64,000 nt of DNA. It comes from CBDBBY01 sp965205055 (GTDB lineage: Bacteria > Pseudomonadota > Alphaproteobacteria > Rhodobacterales > Rhodobacteraceae). Shown piece by piece: positions 45,808-54,732 of the stretch. The notes beneath the pieces were generated by a model. The model made no database searches and had not been told where the DNA came from. It worked only from the letters and a program-made list of their open reading frames with translations. Where the stretch lies: NCBI GenBank assembly GCA_965205055.1, contig OZ242030.1, forward strand, positions 248,001 to 312,000. The letters run 5' to 3'. A program made the position numbers and the translations under genes. The stretch's first letter is position 1; every line of letters begins with the position of its first letter.

Positions 45808-46719
45808 TCAATTTCCCGCCAGTTCTACCCGAACTGTCCATTCGTCGGTCTCGCCCGGTTTCAGGACGCGCGCGCATTTGCGGTTCATGGCTTCTCCCAA
45901 GCAATCGGTGTCCGATGTCGTGGGCTCGATGGCGATCTGTTGGCCGGGAGCGTTGCTCGGCCATGCGCCGAAATTGAGCCATAATCCCAAGCCGGGCGCC
46001 GTTTCGCGGTCCCAAATGAAGCGAATTCGTCCTCGCCTGCCTATGACGCCTGCCTCGATCTCGGCGGGGCCCTGTCCCGGGCCGATTTCCGCGATCCCGT
46101 GAATCTTTGCATGGAACCGTTCCGATTTGTCCAATGCCTTGGACAAATCCAGCCCGGTCGAATCGTGAACAGGCCAGTTCAGTCCGCTGCTCCGGATATT
46201 TTCTCTCATGTGCGAAATTTGAGAAATCCGGCAGGAGAGCGATTTGCCGGGAACTTGGATGACCTCTCCGGCTTGTATCTCGAGGATGCAATGCTGGCTC
46301 CAGATGTAGCTGAAAGCCTTTTCGCCCGTGTTCTTTACGGCGTATTCGGCGATAACGGATTTGCCGTCCAAGCTCAGGCTTCGCTTGAAAATGAAGCGTT
46401 CGTCAACATATCTTGCCTGAATCGCGCGATCGGTCTGCGCCGCCTCCCAAGGCCTGCCCCACAGCAAGCCATGGTCCCGGAGATCGCCCCAGAAATCGAC
46501 GTCGCATGACGAGATTGTCGGAAAACACTCATCCCAACCTCTCGCCTGTTCGCCAAGAAATTGGGCTCCATTTCCCGGGTCGCCTTCGCATTCGCCCTCG
46601 GTCAACCACTGCAGGCCGGTCTCCAAATCCGTAAGCTTTGTGATCCGAGCGCCGAATTCAGGATGCATCTCCAGCGATACGCGCCCGTTCGACAATTCCA
46701 TACGGCTCTCGTTCGCCAT
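45808..46719 (-). CDS. Aldose-1-epimerase-like protein
   Basis: A 303-residue protein with the galactose-mutarotase beta-sandwich pattern: NGRVSLEMHPEFGARITKLTDLETGLQWL at the start, WDECFPTIS, DHGLLWGRPWE (a conserved His near the active site), and IAIEPTTSDTDCLGEA (the general-base Glu region). Proteins of this type interconvert sugar anomers or bind sugar-like ligands. It ends 110 bases from the convergent ABC-F gene and seems to be a single gene. Confidence 0.75.
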   Translation of the reverse strand: MANESRMELSNGRVSLEMHPEFGARITKLTDLETGLQWLTEGECEGDPGNGAQFLGEQARGWDECFPTISSCDVDFWGDLRDHGLLWGRPWEAAQTDRAIQARYVDERFIFKRSLSLDGKSVIAEYAVKNTGEKAFSYIWSQHCILEIQAGEVIQVPGKSLSCRISQISHMRENIRSSGLNWPVHDSTGLDLSKALDKSERFHAKIHGIAEIGPGQGPAEIEAGVIGRRGRIRFIWDRETAPGLGLWLNFGAWPSNAPGQQIAIEPTTSDTDCLGEAMNRKCARVLKPGETDEWTVRVELAGN

Positions 46720-47124
46720 TTGCAGACTCCTACGATTGCGCGACGTTGATTCAGGGCGAGTCTAAATCGTATGGCGCGGACGTTCCCGAACGTCAATTTG
46801 GGAAAATCTCTGCGACCGCGAATTCGGATGGAGCCTCGAACAAGGGCAAGAGCGACCCGCTGAAAAAGGCGGCAAAGCGCGCGGGCGACTGCTTTGCTTG
46901 GTTTCGCAGGGCGGCGGGGCTGCTGAATCGGGGGCGCGCGCGCTGCGGAATGGGGCCGGCGCAATTGAAACTTCGAGAGCGTGTACCGTTCCTGCAGTAC
47001 TTTTCGGAATGATCGGCAATTTGGAGACGAATTCCTCGCTCGTGAAATTGCTGCGTGAAGACTAGCGCGGTGTCGCCTCCAAGTCGGAAGACGGGTTCCG
47101 ACGGCGCCCGAAAAAGCTGGGAAT
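46720..47124. other. Intergenic stretch upstream of the epimerase gene
   Basis: About 400 bases between the epimerase-like gene and the end of parE (both on the minus strand). It should hold the epimerase promoter, but no convincing box pair stands out. The open frames are short and lack ribosome-binding sites. Confidence 0.35.
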
Positions 47125-47156
47125 TAAAAAATCTGCGCCGAACTGCCAGCAGTTCG
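47125..47156 (-). terminator. Intrinsic terminator after parE
   Basis: On the minus strand CGAACTG-CTGG-CAGTTCG forms a perfect seven-pair hairpin (47156-47139), followed after seven bases by TTTTTT (47131-47126). It lies about 40 bases past the parE stop. Confidence 0.6.
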
Positions 47157-47194
47157 CATCGGTGTTCGCGAACTTGGCGGTGTCGCTGCTGACG

Positions 47195-49168
47195 TCAAAT
47201 TGGCAGATTTTGCGCGAATCCCGCGTTTTCCTGGATGAATCGATAGCGCGGCTCCGGCTTCTTTCCCATCAGATCGGATACGACGTGGTCGGTCTGTCCG
47301 GGCTTGTCTTCGACGATTTGCACTTGGATAAGTTTCCGGGTCGCCGGATCCATCGTCGTGTTCTTAAGATCCTTCGCATCCATTTCGCCGAGACCCTTGA
47401 ACCGCGAAACTTCAATCTTTCCCTTTCCCCCGATTCCCGTTGCCAGCAGCCTGTCCTTTTCTTCGTCATCCAACGCGTAGACGCGAGCGGAACCTTGGGT
47501 AAGCCTGTAGAGTGGGGGGCAAGCCAGATGCAGATGGCCTTTTTCGATCATCGGCCTCATTTGCGTGAAGAAGAATGCCATCAGCAGCGACGCAATATGC
47601 GCTCCGTCGACGTCGGCGTCCGTCATAATGATGATTTTGTCGTATCTTAGGTCGTCGACGTTGAAACTTGATCCCATTTGCACGCCGAGAGCTTGGCACA
47701 GATCATTGATCTCCGCGTTCTGGCTCAGCTTCGCCAGAGATGCGCTCGCGGTGTTGAGTATTTTCCCGCGCAGCGGCAACAGTGCTTGAATTTCTCTGTT
47801 TCTCGCCATTTTCGCGGAACCGCCCGCAGAATCGCCCTCGACGAGAAAAAGCTCTGTCCCGTGCTTTGAGGTCGCCGAGCAATCGACGAGTTTTCCGGGC
47901 AGGCGCAGCTTCTTGGTCGCCGTCTTCCGGGCGGTTTCCTTCTCGGCTTTTCTTCTGATTCTTTCCTCGGCCCGCAGCACGAGGAAGTCGAGGATCGCTC
48001 CCGCGCCCTTGGGGTCTCCGGCAAGCCAGTTGTCGAATCTGTCTCTGACCGATCCTTCGACCAGCCTCTGCGCCTCGGAGGTGGCGAGCCGGTCTTTGGT
48101 CTGGCCTACAAACTCGGGTTCCCTGATGAAGCACGACACCATCGCGCAGCCGCCCGTCTGCAGATCCTCCTTGTTTATCTGCATGGCCCTGCGGCTCGAG
48201 ATGAAATCGCCATAGGACCTTATTCCCTTCAGGATCGCCGACCAGAATCCTGTTTCATGGGTGCCGCCTTCCGACGTCGGGACCGTATTGCAATAGGATC
48301 TCATGAAGCCGTCCTGCGTCGGCGTCCAATTCACGGCCCACTCGACCGAACCGACCGTATCGGTCCCGAACCGCTCCGAAAAATCGACTCGGCCGGAGAA
48401 CGGTTCATCGGAGCACGAAGACGAACCGTTCAGCTTTTCTCCCAGATAGTCGGCCAGTCCGCCCGGAAAATGAAACTCGGCTTCGCTGGGAATTTGCTGA
48501 TCGGGCACGTCGGATTTCCAGACGATCTTCACGCCTGAGAACAAGTACGCTTTCGAGCGCGCCATCTTCATTACGCGGGCGGGGACAAGCCGCGAGTTCT
48601 TGCCGAATATTTTCTCGTCCGGCGAGAAATTCACCGTGGTGCCTTTCCTGTTCGGCGAAGGCACGCCTTCCGAGACCGGTCCCAGCGGGACTCCGCGCGA
48701 AAAGGATTGGCGGTAGCGCAATCGGTTTCGGACGACTTGGACCGTCATGTCTTTCGACAAGGCGTTCACGACGGAAACGCCGACGCCATGCAGGCCGCCG
48801 GATACGCTGTACGCTTTTCCGGAAAACTTCGCTCCCGCATGGAGCGTGCACAGTATGACTTCGAGCGCGGACTTGTCCGGAAATTTCGGGTGCGGGTCGA
48901 TCGGGATTCCTCTGCCGTTGTCTTTGACGGTGATGGAGTTGTCCGCGTGGAGATGAACCTCGATCCGGTTTGCGTGTCCGGCCACCGCTTCGTCCATCGC
49001 GTTGTCCAGCACCTCGGCGACAAGGTGGTGGAGCGCGCGCTCGTCCGTGCCGCCGATGTACATGCCCGGCCGCTTGCGCACCGGCTCGAGTCCTTCCAGA
49101 ACTTCAATCGAAGATGCGGTGTATTCGCGCGAAGCCGGCTCGATAGAAATTGCTTCAATGGATTCCAT
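47195..49168 (-). CDS. parE: DNA topoisomerase IV subunit B
   Basis: A 657-residue ATPase subunit of topoisomerase IV, which separates linked daughter chromosomes together with ParC. The GHKL ATPase part has VLDNAMDEAVAGHAN, DNGRGIPIDPHPKF and GGLHGVGVSVVNALS. The TOPRIM part has LFLVEGDSAGGSA and DADVDGAHIASLL (metal-binding). The length, the QALLPLRGKILN segment and the absence of the extra domain of many GyrB proteins point to ParE. The start MESIEAISIEP comes about 50 residues before the KRPGMYIGGT motif, as expected. A hairpin terminator follows the stop. Confidence 0.94.
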   Translation of the reverse strand: MESIEAISIEPASREYTASSIEVLEGLEPVRKRPGMYIGGTDERALHHLVAEVLDNAMDEAVAGHANRIEVHLHADNSITVKDNGRGIPIDPHPKFPDKSALEVILCTLHAGAKFSGKAYSVSGGLHGVGVSVVNALSKDMTVQVVRNRLRYRQSFSRGVPLGPVSEGVPSPNRKGTTVNFSPDEKIFGKNSRLVPARVMKMARSKAYLFSGVKIVWKSDVPDQQIPSEAEFHFPGGLADYLGEKLNGSSSCSDEPFSGRVDFSERFGTDTVGSVEWAVNWTPTQDGFMRSYCNTVPTSEGGTHETGFWSAILKGIRSYGDFISSRRAMQINKEDLQTGGCAMVSCFIREPEFVGQTKDRLATSEAQRLVEGSVRDRFDNWLAGDPKGAGAILDFLVLRAEERIRRKAEKETARKTATKKLRLPGKLVDCSATSKHGTELFLVEGDSAGGSAKMARNREIQALLPLRGKILNTASASLAKLSQNAEINDLCQALGVQMGSSFNVDDLRYDKIIIMTDADVDGAHIASLLMAFFFTQMRPMIEKGHLHLACPPLYRLTQGSARVYALDDEEKDRLLATGIGGKGKIEVSRFKGLGEMDAKDLKNTTMDPATRKLIQVQIVEDKPGQTDHVVSDLMGKKPEPRYRFIQENAGFAQNLPI

Positions 49169-49577
49169 GTTCCGTTCGCCTGCTCTCTGTTCTTGCGCTC
49201 AGTAGGGTATCCGAACTTTTCGCAAGTATTTTTTGTTTTGCTGGTTATACAATGAACTATGTTCAAAAGAAATTGCAAACGATTTTTCTTGAACATGCTT
49301 TCGCGCGCCCGAAGGCAGAATTTCGATTCCAGCCACAATCCGCGACGACGCAGGCATTTGACTGAATGGTCGAATGGAAGCTCGGCTGTCCGTTCGCATT
49401 GCGCCGACGCGTCCGCGATCGGGCGAGAATGCAGCGAACCGAAGGCGTTTGCATCGCTGTTCTGAATCCGGGTGGTGCGGTTTTTGGATCTGCATGATGC
49501 CTTGAAGTTGGTCGGCCAGCGTTTCGGCGGCTCCGTCCGTGCTTGCTAGCGACAATTCGTTGCCATATGGGCACCCG
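49169..49577. other. Divergent promoter region, parE / MATE
   Basis: About 400 bases between divergent genes. The parE-proximal part is AT-rich (for example the stretch around 49225-49285 with TTTTTTGTTTTG), suitable for promoters. No gene, RNA or clear operator is seen. Confidence 0.35.
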
Positions 49578-50942
49578 ATGATTCATTTGCTGTACAAAGG
49601 TTTCCGCCGGAATTTCGGATCGGTTCTGGCGCTGGCGCTCCCGATCATAGGAAGCAACCTTGCGCAATCCTCAACGCATCTTGCCGATGCTGTAATGCTG
49701 GGCTGGTACGGCGTCGATGCGCTGGCGGCCGGCGTTCTGGGCAGCACGATATTCATGATTATCTTCATCGTCGGCTCAGGGTTCGCGATCGCGGCGATAT
49801 CGCTTGCCGCCAACGCCGAAGGCGGCGGATTGACATGGAGAGTCCGAAGAATTGTCCGGATGAGCTGGTGGATCACCATGCTGTTCGCCGTCTTGATGAT
49901 CGTGCCGATGTGGAATGCCGGCGCGCTGATGGTCGCATTCGGTCAGGAACCGCATATCGCCGCGCTCACTGGCGAATACATGAGGATCGCCATGTGGGGG
50001 TTGTTCCCGGCTTTGACGATCGGGGTCATGAGAAGCTTTTTTCTCGCTCTCGTCCGACCGCAAATCGTATTCTGGGCGACGGCGACCGGAGCTTCGATCA
50101 ACGCCTTGGCGAACTACGCTTTGATTTTCGGCAACTGGGGCGCGCCCGAGCTCGGACTGCGCGGCGCCGCGGTCGCCTCCGTCGCGTCGCAATCGATTTC
50201 GCTCGGGCTGATGCTGATCTACCTGAATGCGGCTTCGGGGTTTCGCAGCTATTCGCTGCTCAGGAAGATCTGGCGTCCCGATTGGAGCGAGTTCAAGAGC
50301 GTTTTCCAGCTTGGTTGGCCGATCAGCGCGACGCTGTTCGCCGAGGTCGGATTTTTCAGCCTCAGCGCCGTGATGATGGGCTGGATCGATACTGCGACTC
50401 TGGCCGCCCACGGAATTGCTTTGCAGATCGCGAGCATCGTCTTCATGGTTTATCTCGGCTTTTCCAATGCAAGCACGGTCCTTGTAGGGCGCGCGGCAGG
50501 CCGCCGGGACATTGAGGAGCTCAAATCGAGCGCTCGGAAAGTCCTGATCCTGACGCTGATCATGGTTTGCGCGACCGTATTGGCCTTTGTCGCATTCCCT
50601 GAAACGCTCGTCGGCGCTTTCCTTGATCGCACCGACGCCGCGAGCGCGGATGTGCTCCGCATCGGCATCGTTCTGGTCTACCTAGCGGCGGTCTTCCAGT
50701 TGGCCGACGCCTTGCAGGTCATCGCGCTCGGATTGCTCAGAGGGCTGAACGACACGCGGGTTCCAATGGTGATCGCAGGCGTCAGCTACGCGATTGTGGG
50801 ATTTCCGAGCAGCTACCTGCTCGGCTTCGTGTTTGACCTCAAAGGACCCGGCGTCTGGGCGGGATTCATAATCGCGCTGGGCCTGGCGGCGGCCCTCTTG
50901 TTCCGCCGGTTCTCGATCAAGCTCAAGGAACTGCCGACTTAG
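49578..50942 (+). CDS. MATE-family efflux transporter
   Basis: A 454-residue inner-membrane protein with twelve hydrophobic segments in two related halves, as in NorM-type drug/sodium antiporters. Typical parts are LALPIIGSNLAQSSTHLADAVMLG in helix 1-2, and the matching second-half segment LGWPISATLFAEVGFFSLSAVMMG. ALGLLRGLNDTRVPM near helix 10-11 is the conserved family signature. The ATG at 49578 is preferred over an in-frame GTG at 49539 because the protein then starts MIHLLYKGFRRNF. Probably exports cationic or aromatic compounds. It stands alone. Confidence 0.88.
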   Translation: MIHLLYKGFRRNFGSVLALALPIIGSNLAQSSTHLADAVMLGWYGVDALAAGVLGSTIFMIIFIVGSGFAIAAISLAANAEGGGLTWRVRRIVRMSWWITMLFAVLMIVPMWNAGALMVAFGQEPHIAALTGEYMRIAMWGLFPALTIGVMRSFFLALVRPQIVFWATATGASINALANYALIFGNWGAPELGLRGAAVASVASQSISLGLMLIYLNAASGFRSYSLLRKIWRPDWSEFKSVFQLGWPISATLFAEVGFFSLSAVMMGWIDTATLAAHGIALQIASIVFMVYLGFSNASTVLVGRAAGRRDIEELKSSARKVLILTLIMVCATVLAFVAFPETLVGAFLDRTDAASADVLRIGIVLVYLAAVFQLADALQVIALGLLRGLNDTRVPMVIAGVSYAIVGFPSSYLLGFVFDLKGPGVWAGFIIALGLAAALLFRRFSIKLKELPT

Positions 50943-50947
50943 AGCCT

Positions 50948-51217
50948 TTATGGCTTCGGCTGCAAAATAGACTGAATTCGCAAGTCGGTTCGCGAATTTC
51001 GCAGGTTCGGAATTGCCGGGAAGATCTTCGGCGTCTGTCGCGGATTCGCCGAACGAATCATGGAAGCCATTGCTCGAATCCTGAAGACTTTATTGTCTGG
51101 ACGGGCAAAGCCCGGGTCGCAATCAGGTTGCCTCAAGAGGTCTGAAACGACGTCGGCGTGTCGTTCAGCTTCAGCGGCGGACATCTTCTTGAAAGAATCG
51201 CGCCATTTGGAATCCAT
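50948..51217 (-). CDS. Small hypothetical protein (uncertain)
   Basis: An 89-residue frame downstream of dddP on the same strand, starting MDSKWRDSFKKMSAAEAERHAD. AAGGA lies 7 bases before the ATG, which is the main support. The first half is helical and charged, the second half (MIRSANPRQTPKIF onward) looks unstructured and may be non-coding. No family is recognised. The remainder of 50943-51303 holds nothing else that I can support. Confidence 0.3.
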   Translation of the reverse strand: MDSKWRDSFKKMSAAEAERHADVVSDLLRQPDCDPGFARPDNKVFRIRAMASMIRSANPRQTPKIFPAIPNLRNSRTDLRIQSILQPKP

Positions 51218-51303
51218 GTTCGCGTCCTTTGCTCGCATGGACACCAAATCATATTCGGGCCGAATGGGAGATCCGAATTGATTCAATCATGCTTTGAAAC
51301 GCC

Positions 51304-52629
51304 TCAAGCTCCCATCAACCGGTCGTCGAACGGATATTTGGTCAGGTTTTCGTATCCGGTTTCGGTCACGAGCACCTGATCCTCGAGCTTGATCGAGAAA
51401 TCTCCGCCCTCCGCTCCGACCAGGGCTTCAACGCAAAAAACCATCCCCGGTTCGACCGTGTAATCGAATGCGCCCTCCTCGAAGTGATCCGGATAGTCGA
51501 TGTGGGGCCACTCGTCGCAAAGTCCTGCGCCGTGCATTATGCAGCTGTATTTCTGCTTCTGGAATTGCTCATCCAGCTTGTGCCCGCCGAACGAGATTTC
51601 CTTGAAGCTGACGCCCGGCTTCAGGAGTTCCATGTTGGTCGTGATATGCTCGTGCGCGTGGCGCATCGCATAGACCATGTCGTCCCGAGGCGGACCGTCG
51701 CCGATCCACCATGTTCTCGAGATGTCCACGCAAATGCCGTAGCACCCGACCAGATCCGTGTCGAAAGCCAATATCTCGTTGTTCTGCAGCACGCGCGGCC
51801 CGCACTCTTGGAACCATGGATTCGTGCGCGGTCCCGACGCCAGCAATCTGGTTTCGATCCATTCGCCTCCGCGCCTTATGTTCCCCGCATGCAGCGCCGA
51901 CCAGATATCATCCTCGCTGCGGCCGGGCTGGGTGGCTTTGAACATTTCGTCCATCGCCGCTTCGCAAGCATGGCAGGCGCACCGCATCGCAAGAATTTCA
52001 TCATGCCCTTTTATCGATCGGGCTTTCTCCGTGACCTCCTCGCCTTCCATGATCTCTAATCCCTTGCTTTCCAAAGCGCGAAGGCCATTGGTCATGATCT
52101 TGTCCACGGCGAGACGCCTGTTTTGCCCCGCATGAGCGCGCATGATCTCTTCGACTTCGCCGGCGAACCGGGCGGCGGCATTCGGCGCATGATCTCCCAC
52201 TGAGAAGTAAAACATGGATGCGCCGGATCTCTGCTCCTGCACGAGCGGGTTGAATTCGGACAGGAATTTTGAATTTCGGTAATCCCAGATGACCATGTAT
52301 CCGTCAGCGCAGACCAAGACTGCACGGAACGGATTGTGCGCGTTCCAAAGCTGCATGTTCGTTGAATCCGTAGCATAGCGGATGTTCAGAGGGTCGAAAA
52401 CCAGCAACCCGCCGTAATCGCGCTCGATCAGGCCATTGCGCAGGCGGCCAAGTCGATACTCCCTCATGGCCTGCAGATTCGGAAGCTCCAGACCCGCTTC
52501 TTCCCACTCGCTGTAAGCCAGAAGGGTCGGCCCGATTTCCATTCGATCATTGTCGTTCAAGGTTCCGTCGTCGAGATGTGAACCCCGCGTCGCGTCGATT
52601 TTTCTGGTCGGTCGGCGAAAGGCGTCCAT
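51304..52629 (-). CDS. dddP: Dimethylsulfoniopropionate lyase DddP
   Basis: A 441-residue M24-fold protein that cleaves DMSP to dimethyl sulfide and acrylate. It carries the DddP signatures NDNDRMEIGPT, IRYATDSTNMQLWNAHNPFRA and GYMVIWDY near the N-terminus. The metal ligands D290, D292, D302, H366, E401 and E416 and the catalytic D372 are all in place, each five residues before the position remembered for Ruegeria lacuscaerulensis DddP (D295, D297, D307, H371, E406, E421, D377). This pattern separates it from prolidase and creatinase relatives. GGAGG lies 7 bases before the ATG; the longer open frame upstream is not coding. No other DMSP gene is in the window. Confidence 0.88.
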   Translation of the reverse strand: MDAFRRPTRKIDATRGSHLDDGTLNDNDRMEIGPTLLAYSEWEEAGLELPNLQAMREYRLGRLRNGLIERDYGGLLVFDPLNIRYATDSTNMQLWNAHNPFRAVLVCADGYMVIWDYRNSKFLSEFNPLVQEQRSGASMFYFSVGDHAPNAAARFAGEVEEIMRAHAGQNRRLAVDKIMTNGLRALESKGLEIMEGEEVTEKARSIKGHDEILAMRCACHACEAAMDEMFKATQPGRSEDDIWSALHAGNIRRGGEWIETRLLASGPRTNPWFQECGPRVLQNNEILAFDTDLVGCYGICVDISRTWWIGDGPPRDDMVYAMRHAHEHITTNMELLKPGVSFKEISFGGHKLDEQFQKQKYSCIMHGAGLCDEWPHIDYPDHFEEGAFDYTVEPGMVFCVEALVGAEGGDFSIKLEDQVLVTETGYENLTKYPFDDRLMGA

Positions 52630-52926
52630 GATCTTTCCTCCTGAAATCACCCGGCAACCGTATGCTTTGAACGGCGTCGAGTTGATCAATTTCCGCCCAA
52701 ATGATGTCGAATTCAGCCAATTTCGCCGAATTGGGTTTTGCGCCGCGCAATTTTCAGTCAATTGTCCGGGCGAATCGAAAACAGCCGTGAATCGCGGCTC
52801 GCGCGGTTCCATGCTGCCGGATTCATGCGACTTCGCCAGGCAGCTGAGCGATTCGCGCTCCGCGAAGGGTGTTCGGATGCTTGGTCTTGAGGAGTTCGGG
52901 CCGTTTCTCGCCGAGGAGTTCGGGAA

Positions 52927-54471
52927 TTGGATCATGTCATTTCAACGTCGCTGATGCGAGCTGTCGAACGGACGGCAATCGATTCGGGCCGCGCGACTGA
53001 ATCGGAGTTGATGGAGCGCGCCGGCAAGGCGGTGGCCGAAGAAGCGCTTCGCCGCTGGGGAGGCGCGGAGCGGCCGAAAGGGCACGCGGTCGTGCTTTGC
53101 GGCCCCGGCAACAACGGCGGCGACGGATTCGTCGTTGCCAGACATCTTGCCCGGCATTGCTGGCGTGTCGACGTCTTTGAGATCAACGGAACTAGGGATC
53201 GGAACAGCGCGGCTGAACTTGCTCGCCGATCATGGCTTGAAACGGGCGCCGTGAAGGATCTCGCCGGATTTGATCATGGCCTTGTCGCGGAAGGAAGCGT
53301 ATTCATCGACGCGTTGTTCGGCACCGGCCTGAAGCGCCCGATTTCAAGCGAGGCTTGCCGAGCGCTGGAAATCGGTTTCGGAACGCGCCGCTCCATCGCG
53401 GTCGATATCGTGTCGGGCGTGAATGCGGACACCGGGCGCGTCCTCTCGGAATCGTCTTTCGATCCCGTCCCGGCATCGGCGACCGTCACGTTTCAGTCAG
53501 CCAAGCAAGGACATGTTTTGGACAGGGGCGGCTGCTTGTCCGGCGATGTCCAAGTGGCCTCGATCGGCTTGGAGGACGAATTCGATGAGCTTGCCGGCAA
53601 AGCCGCGCCGACCCGCTTGTTCAATCCTGCGAACCGTCGGGCTGCGGAATTTGTTTCGAAATCGCAAGGACAGCATAAATACGACCACGGTCACGTTCTT
53701 GTGCTGTCAGGCGGATCCGGAAAGGGCGGGGCTGCGCGGCTAGCCGCAAGAGGTGCGCTTCGAACGGGAGCCGGACTCGTGACCTTGGGAGCTTCAAAGG
53801 ACGCTTTGCCGGAGCACGCGTCGCAGCTGGCGGCGATCATGCTGGAGGAAATCTCCTCGACGGCGGATTTCAGAAAATATTCGACCGAGAGGCGGGTGAA
53901 TGCTTGTTGCATCGGGCCCGGATTCGGCCTCGGCGCGACGGCGAGGAAGTTCGTGCGGTGCGCGGCTGAATCGGGAATGCCTTCCGTCCTCGATGCCGAC
54001 GCGCTTACCGCCTTCGAAGGGCAACCTCGAAATTTGTTCGAATTGCTCCATCGCAAATGCGTGCTGACGCCGCATGCGGGCGAATTCAAGCGCCTCTTTC
54101 CCGATATCGCCGGAAAGCTGGCGGACTCGGTCGGATATTCAAAGATCGGGGCGACGCGGGATGCTGCTGCGAGGGCAGGGGCGACGGTGCTGTTCAAGGG
54201 GCACGATACTGTCGTCGCCGACCCGGACGGGAGCGTTGAGCTGGTCGTCTCGACCGGGGCGCGAAGCGCTCCTTGGCTCGCGACGGCCGGAGCGGGAGAC
54301 GTCCTTGCCGGAATTGTTGCCGGATTGCTTGCCCGCGGCGCGTCTCCCCGCTTCGCTGCGGCGCTCGGGGCGTGGCTGCATGCGGACGCGGCGCGCCGAT
54401 TCGGACCGGGATTGATCGCCGAAGACCTGCCGGAAAAGCTGCCTTCGGTCTTCAGAGGAATCGGCGCGTAG
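52927..54471 (+). CDS. nnr: Bifunctional NAD(P)H-hydrate repair enzyme
   Basis: A 514-residue fusion that repairs damaged NADH and NADPH. The N-terminal YjeF domain (epimerase) has LMERAGKAVAEEALRR, CGPGNNGGDGFVVARHL and DALFGTGL. The C-terminal ribokinase-like domain (ADP-dependent dehydratase) has VLSGGSGKGGAARLAARGALRTGAG, VLTPHAGEFKRL and ATAGAGDVLAGIVAGLLARG with the catalytic Asp. The start is TTG at 52927 with GAGGAG 8 bases upstream; an ATG 27 bases downstream would cut into the first helix. Confidence 0.92.
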   Translation: MDHVISTSLMRAVERTAIDSGRATESELMERAGKAVAEEALRRWGGAERPKGHAVVLCGPGNNGGDGFVVARHLARHCWRVDVFEINGTRDRNSAAELARRSWLETGAVKDLAGFDHGLVAEGSVFIDALFGTGLKRPISSEACRALEIGFGTRRSIAVDIVSGVNADTGRVLSESSFDPVPASATVTFQSAKQGHVLDRGGCLSGDVQVASIGLEDEFDELAGKAAPTRLFNPANRRAAEFVSKSQGQHKYDHGHVLVLSGGSGKGGAARLAARGALRTGAGLVTLGASKDALPEHASQLAAIMLEEISSTADFRKYSTERRVNACCIGPGFGLGATARKFVRCAAESGMPSVLDADALTAFEGQPRNLFELLHRKCVLTPHAGEFKRLFPDIAGKLADSVGYSKIGATRDAAARAGATVLFKGHDTVVADPDGSVELVVSTGARSAPWLATAGAGDVLAGIVAGLLARGASPRFAAALGAWLHADAARRFGPGLIAEDLPEKLPSVFRGIGA

Positions 54472-54623
54472 AATGGGACCGCGAATGCCGCGAACTTGCG
54501 GAAAGGCAAAGGCGTTGCGATTTCGGCTGCGAGTCTCTTGGGCACTAGGATTCGCCTTTTGCGTTTGATAGTGAGCCGGACGCTCTTTTCGCGTCGCGCG
54601 GAGGGCAGCGACCAATTCGAAAA

Positions 54624-54708
54624 GCGGGTGTGGCGGAATCGGTAGACGCACCAGATTTAGGTTCTGGCGCCGCAGGGCGTGGGGGTTCAAGTCCCTCCAC
54701 CCGCACCA
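54624..54708 (+). tRNA. tRNA-Leu (anticodon UAG)
   Basis: An 85-base class II tRNA with encoded CCA. The acceptor stem pairs GCGGGTG with CACCCGC, the anticodon loop is TTTAGGT giving UAG, a long variable arm (GCGCCGCAGGGCGT) is present, and the T-arm has GGTTCAAGTCC. It lies just before the trigger factor gene, as in many alphaproteobacteria. Confidence 0.97.
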
Positions 54709-54732
54709 TAGGCCGTCGAAGGATTGAGTGGT

